Shown in pieces: positions 60,481 to 64,000 of a stretch of 64,000 nucleotides of DNA. The stretch is from contig JAUFSD010000002.1 in assembly GCA_033030425.1 (NCBI GenBank), positions 124,001-188,000 of the forward strand, in the 5' to 3' direction. The translations under genes and the position numbers were made by a program. Source of the stretch: Verpa conica (taxonomy: Eukaryota > Ascomycota > Pezizomycetes > Pezizales > Morchellaceae). The notes below the pieces were generated by a model that made no database searches, was not told the origin of the DNA, and worked only from the letters and a program-made list of their open reading frames with translations. The stretch's first letter is position 1; every line of letters begins with the position of its first letter.

Positions 60481-60494
60481 CCGGGCTCATAACC
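60481..60494 (-). other. Primer-binding site, initiator tRNA-Met anticodon arm
   Basis: The 14 bases after the 5' LTR, GGTTATGAGCCCGG on minus, are complementary to CCGGGCTCATAACC. GGGCTCATAACC is exactly the anticodon stem-loop segment of yeast initiator tRNA-Met, with anticodon CAT at its centre. The site therefore fits priming by a cleaved half-tRNA, as in Drosophila copia, rather than by a tRNA 3' end. Confidence 0.75.
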
Positions 60495-60699
60495 TGAAGT
60501 TTAGTGTAAAGTGAAGATAATGATTCTATTAAACGAGTGGGAAATCTGTCCCCTATTTATACAATAATATTTGTTACACAAAGCAATATGAGTCATTCTC
60601 GCCGGAATGCTCTTCCTTATTCCGTAAGCTTCCACAACAATCTAGATAATTCCATTATCTTAATACATGACTAATACATGACAAATGTACAATTTAACA
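60495..60699 (-). repeat. 5' LTR of Copia element
   Basis: 205 bp, starting TGAAGTTTAGTG on plus and ending TTTAACA; in element orientation it begins TGTTAAATTG. It is directly adjacent to the primer-binding site. Confidence 0.95.
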
Positions 60700-60704
60700 C
60701 TTAC

Positions 60705-61461
60705 TGCAACAGGTGTGTGTGGGGGGGTATGCACACCATACCTGCATAAATAAGCGAATATACCCACCGGTAGCCCTAGCCCCGGTAAGTATATCAATAT
60801 CAAATCTTTGAGGGGGCCGGCGTAACAGAAATCAAATACCCTATTTTTCTACCGGGTTCTACACACCCAATTAAAGTTATTCTGCACGCGGGGAGGGAAG
60901 GTGGTTCGTGGTCCGTGCAAGAAACTAGTATACTTAGATATCTTCGGTGAGGAAGACTTCATTGAGATCTCAAAGTATTCGCTCGCACCATCCCCCCCCC
61001 CCAGCCTCTATACGTTTCTAATCAGGCGGTGAAGAACTCCTGTGTATTCTAAAAATCGAAAACAGAAACATTCACATCCCGGAGAAATGTCGGTAATTGT
61101 GGATCCACACGCCGCATTATGATGAGATTAGAATTTAGATATAAGAAACTATGCCGCCGAGAGAGAACAGTACCAAGGAGTTTGTTTCTGTACTTTCTTG
61201 TTCATCAAAGACCTGGTGTTCTTTTTCCTTTCGTTTTTCTTGTATCAAGTTGATCTTGATACACGATACTTTCTTTAACCTAGTCGATCCTTTTTTTTTC
61301 TTCAATTCTCTTCAGTCTTTTCAGTCTCTTTTTTTTTTTTTCAAATTCCCAGCTTCGTTCTTTCACGATCAAGACCTAGGGGGGAAACACTTTTACACCC
61401 CTTTTAACGAAACTTCATGCAACCTATCTAGCTGTTTTTTTTACAAAACTAAACATCCAAG
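60705..61461 (+). promoter_or_regulatory. Upstream region of the repeat-protein gene
   Basis: No other gene is present. The last about 320 bases before the start codon are strongly pyrimidine-rich, with long T/C runs near 61290-61350, the pattern of a fungal leader or promoter for an abundant secreted protein. A possible TATA-like word (GATATAAG) lies near 61138-61145. Confidence 0.45.
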
Positions 61462-64000
61462 ATGTTGCTCCCTCAACTATCTTCAATCCTCACCCTGGCC
61501 CTTTTGGTCGGATCTACGGTAGCCATTCCAGAGCCCGCAGTGAAGCCAAAAGCCGCCGCTCCAAGGGTCAACATCCCAAAATCCAACCCCGCCCCGAAAA
61601 TAGCCGTCCAAACCGACAAAAAGCCAAAACTACCAGTTACAACTGCCCCCAAGCCTCGGATCGGCACCATTGTCAATCCGCCTATTACCGGGGTGAAAAA
61701 ACCTGCTATTGGTACTACGCCCAAGAACAAAGCAAACACCGGGACGACTCCTACGACCCCTGTCAAGAACAAAAACTCTGGCGATACTACTGTAGTGGGG
61801 CCTGGCAAAAGCACATCGGATGGTGCTACCAAAGACCCTAAGAAAGGTAAATCAGGTGGAACTAACCCGGGTACTAAAACTGGAGGTACAACCACGGATC
61901 CTAAGTCTGGTGGAACTCCTACGACCCCAGCTAAAGGCAAGACTGGGGGTACTCCTGTTAGCCCTAAGAAAATAAAGCCATCTACGAATCCTAAGCCGCC
62001 TGTCAGGCCTAATGGGAAGCCGCTTGGAACCGCAACCGTCGTAGGGCCGACCTCCACCGGAAGACCGTCGACTAACGGGAGGCCTTCGACTAACGGGAAG
62101 CCTTCGACTAACGGGAAACCGACGACCACCGGAAAACCGACGACTACCGGGAAGCCTTCGACTAATGGGAAACCGTCGACCAACGGGAAACCTTCGACTA
62201 ATGGGAAACCTTCGACTAATGGGAAACCGACGACTAACGGGAAACCGTCGACTAACGGGAGGCCTTTGACAAACGGGAAGCCTTCGACTAATGGGAAACC
62301 TTCGACTAACGGGAAACCGTCGACTAACGGGAAGCCTTCAACGAACGGGAAACCGTCGACTACCGGGAAGCCTTCGACTAACGGGAAACCGACGACCAAC
62401 GGGGGGCCTCTGACAAACGGGAAGCCTTCGACTAATGGGAAACCTTCGACTAACGGGAAACCGTCGACTAACGGGAAGCCTTCGACGAACGGGAGACCTT
62501 CAACGAACGGGAAGCCTTCGACTAACGGGAAGCCGTCGACCAACGGGAAGCCGCTGGTCAATGGGAAGCCAGTCAACGGAAAGCCCCCAGTCACCAGGAA
62601 CCCAACTAATGGTAAACCTCCAGTCAATGGGAAGCCAGTCAATGGAAAGACGCCTACCACCAGGAACCCGGTCAACGGAAAGCCCCCAGTCAACGGAAAG
62701 CCGATCAATGGGAAGCCGACCAACGGGAAGACGCCTACCACCGGGAAGCCAGTCAATGGGAAGCCAGTCAATGGGAAGCCGCCTACCACTAGGAATCCAG
62801 TCAACGGGAAGCCCCCTACCACTAGGAACCCAGTCAATGGAAAACCCCCTACCACTAGGAACCCGGTCAATGGGAAGCCGGTCAACGGGAAGCCCCCAAG
62901 CACCAGGAACCCAACTAATGGTAAACCTCCAGTCAATGGGAAGCCAGTCAATGGAAAGCCGCCTACCACTAGGAATCCGGTCAACGGGAAGCCTCCAGTC
63001 ACCAGGAATCCAGTCAATGGGAAGCCGGTCAACGGAAAGCCCCCAGTCACCAGGAACCCAACTAATGGGAAGCCTCCAGTCAATGGGAAGCCAGTCAATG
63101 GGAAGCCCCCAAGCACTAGGAAGCCGGTCAATGGAAATCCTCCTGTCAACGGGAAGCCGGTCAACGAGAAGCCGCCTACCACCAGGAAGCCAGTCAATGG
63201 GAAGCCTCCTACCACTAGGAAGCCAGTCAATGGGAAGCCTCCTACCACTAGGAAGCCAGTCAATGGGAAGCCTCCTACCACTAGGAATCCGGTCAACACG
63301 AAGCCTCCTACCACTAGGAATCCGGTCAACACGAAGCCTCCTACCACTAGGAATCCGGTCAACACAAAGCCTCCTACCACTAGGAAGCCGGTCAACGGAA
63401 AGCCGCCTGTCAATGGAAAGCCGCCTGTCAACGGGAACCCCCCGAGCACCAGGAAGCCTGTCAATGGAAAGCCGCCTACCACTAGGAACCCGGTCAACGG
63501 GAAGCCACCTGTCAATGGAAAGCCTCCAGTCACCAGGAACCCGGTCAATGGAAAGCCGCCTGTCAACGGGAAGCCACCAGTCACCAGGAAGCCAGTCACC
63601 AGGAAGCCGCCTGTCAACGGAAAGCCTCCAGTCAATGGGAAGCCTCCAGTCACCAGGAAACCTCCAGTCAATGGGAAGCCGCCAGTCAAGCCAACCAGGA
63701 CCCCCAATAACAACTACCCGACCCCCAATTTCCCTCGACCATCTTTCCCGAGATATCCTAATACCCAGACCTACCCAAGCTATCCTTCTCCTCAGACCTA
63801 CCCAAGCTTCCCTCGACAAAACCAAGGATACCCTTCACCAAGGCCTTATACTCCCCAGAGATATCCTAGCCAAGGATATCCCCAGCAGAACCCGTACTCC
63901 GCCCCCGCTCCACGTTATAACCCAGGATACCCTCAGAACACCTATTCCCCTCAAAACTCTTATTCCCCTCAGAACTCGTATTCTCCTCAGAACTCTTATT
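61462..64000 (+). CDS. Secreted basic proline-rich NGKP-repeat protein (partial, runs off the window)
   Basis: The frame is open from the ATG at 61462 to the window end, 846 codons without a stop, so the gene continues beyond 64000. Residues 1 to about 20 are a signal peptide ([21 protein letters not shown]). Residues 21-195 are a Lys/Pro/Thr/Gly-rich spacer. Block A (about 62065-62540) repeats the 18-bp unit for P-S/T-T-N-G-K. Block B (about 62540-63690) mixes [11 protein letters not shown] and [11 protein letters not shown] units (15, 18 and 33 bp). From about residue 750 the sequence changes to Tyr/Pro/Ser/Gln-rich, ending in SPQNSY repeats. Acidic residues are almost absent, so the chain is strongly positively charged. 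I recognise no known domain. A structural wall or matrix protein, like fungal proline-rich or plant extensin-type proteins, is the best guess. Copy number probably varies between strains. Confidence 0.88.
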   Translation, partial: MLLPQLSSILTLALLVGSTVAIPEPAVKPKAAAPRVNIPKSNPAPKIAVQTDKKPKLPVTTAPKPRIGTIVNPPITGVKKPAIGTTPKNKANTGTTPTTPVKNKNSGDTTVVGPGKSTSDGATKDPKKGKSGGTNPGTKTGGTTTDPKSGGTPTTPAKGKTGGTPVSPKKIKPSTNPKPPVRPNGKPLGTATVVGPTSTGRPSTNGRPSTNGKPSTNGKPTTTGKPTTTGKPSTNGKPSTNGKPSTNGKPSTNGKPTTNGKPSTNGRPLTNGKPSTNGKPSTNGKPSTNGKPSTNGKPSTTGKPSTNGKPTTNGGPLTNGKPSTNGKPSTNGKPSTNGKPSTNGRPSTNGKPSTNGKPSTNGKPLVNGKPVNGKPPVTRNPTNGKPPVNGKPVNGKTPTTRNPVNGKPPVNGKPINGKPTNGKTPTTGKPVNGKPVNGKPPTTRNPVNGKPPTTRNPVNGKPPTTRNPVNGKPVNGKPPSTRNPTNGKPPVNGKPVNGKPPTTRNPVNGKPPVTRNPVNGKPVNGKPPVTRNPTNGKPPVNGKPVNGKPPSTRKPVNGNPPVNGKPVNEKPPTTRKPVNGKPPTTRKPVNGKPPTTRKPVNGKPPTTRNPVNTKPPTTRNPVNTKPPTTRNPVNTKPPTTRKPVNGKPPVNGKPPVNGNPPSTRKPVNGKPPTTRNPVNGKPPVNGKPPVTRNPVNGKPPVNGKPPVTRKPVTRKPPVNGKPPVNGKPPVTRKPPVNGKPPVKPTRTPNNNYPTPNFPRPSFPRYPNTQTYPSYPSPQTYPSFPRQNQGYPSPRPYTPQRYPSQGYPQQNPYSAPAPRYNPGYPQNTYSPQNSYSPQNSYSPQNSY

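Larger units (their letters stand above)
55951..60699 (-). mobile_element. Copia-type LTR retrotransposon with matching target duplication
   Basis: A 4,749-bp element bounded by 205-bp LTRs and flanked by CTTAC on both sides (55946-55950 and 60700-60704), a perfect 5-bp target duplication. Transcription would run on minus. From its 5' end: LTR, primer-binding site, one gag-pol frame with gag, protease, integrase, reverse transcriptase and RNase H in Copia order, polypurine tract, LTR. The LTRs differ at 8 of 205 positions (about 96% identical), so the insertion is not brand new, and the polyprotein has a frameshift in the RNase H region. Confidence 0.97.

Noticed and set aside
61473..63713. 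A 746-codon open frame on the minus strand, opposite the repeat-protein gene
   Set aside because: It is the antisense of the repeat array, whose units lack stop codons in several frames. The plus frame has a signal peptide and leader; the minus frame has neither.
62500..63825. A second long minus-strand open frame rich in Arg/Trp
   Set aside because: Same cause: repeat composition keeps this frame open as well.
1..64000. CRISPR arrays, rRNA genes, phage or bacterial-type operons
   Set aside because: No regularly spaced direct repeats, no rRNA-like segments, and the genes have fungal introns.

Overview
The window looks like a gene-sparse stretch of a filamentous ascomycete (Pezizomycotina) nuclear genome. 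The evidence is short GT-AG introns (38-100 nt) with CTAAC-type branch sites, a class I hydrophobin, GPI-anchored Ser/Thr-rich wall proteins, a plastocyanin-like surface protein, pogo and Copia transposons, and pyrimidine-rich leaders ahead of secreted-protein genes. Low gene density with many small inverted-repeat elements would suit a repeat-inflated genome such as a truffle-like Pezizomycete, but I cannot name the species.

Layout. 1-5.8 kb: no gene seen. 5.8-6.6 kb: a Kre9/Knh1-like GPI wall protein (minus). 6.6-15 kb: a desert with several inverted-repeat structures. 15-16.7 kb: an F-box-like/ankyrin-repeat protein (minus). 18.3-19.7 kb: a three-exon fumarylacetoacetase (minus). 21.1-22.2 kb: a membrane-anchored cupredoxin (minus). 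23.5-25.9 kb: an apparently intact pogo-type transposon with 53-bp TIRs and a TA target duplication. 27.4 kb: a 184-bp MITE. 29.9-30.5 kb: a hydrophobin (minus). 32-33.4 kb: a TauD/TfdA-type dioxygenase (plus). 34.7-35.3 kb: a small GPI protein (plus). 36-37.6 and 39-40.5 kb: two divergent proteins with paired RRM-like folds (minus). 42-43.3 kb: an F-box protein (plus). 43.7-47 kb: APC2, the cullin subunit of the anaphase-promoting complex. 48-51 kb: a GTPBP1/2-family translational GTPase. 51.2-52.1 kb: a non-autonomous TIR element. 53.3-54.9 kb: an IRG-like (interferon-inducible-type) GTPase with a predicted N-myristoylation signal and a membrane segment. 55.95-60.7 kb: a Copia retrotransposon with 205-bp LTRs and CTTAC target duplications, decayed by a frameshift. 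61.46 kb to the window end: a secreted, very basic, proline-rich protein built of hundreds of NGKP-type repeats, running off the edge.

How the genes fit together. No metabolic cluster or operon-like unit is visible. The conserved core genes (fumarylacetoacetase, APC2, GTPBP-like) stand alone. Six genes encode surface, secreted or membrane proteins: the Kre9-like protein, cupredoxin, hydrophobin, small GPI protein, repeat protein and IRG-like protein. The most unusual items are the IRG-like GTPase, the NGKP-repeat protein, and a Copia element whose primer-binding site matches the anticodon arm of initiator tRNA-Met (copia-type half-tRNA priming). Most multi-exon models were assembled by reading splice sites by eye; reading-frame continuity across each junction was checked, but none has transcript support here.
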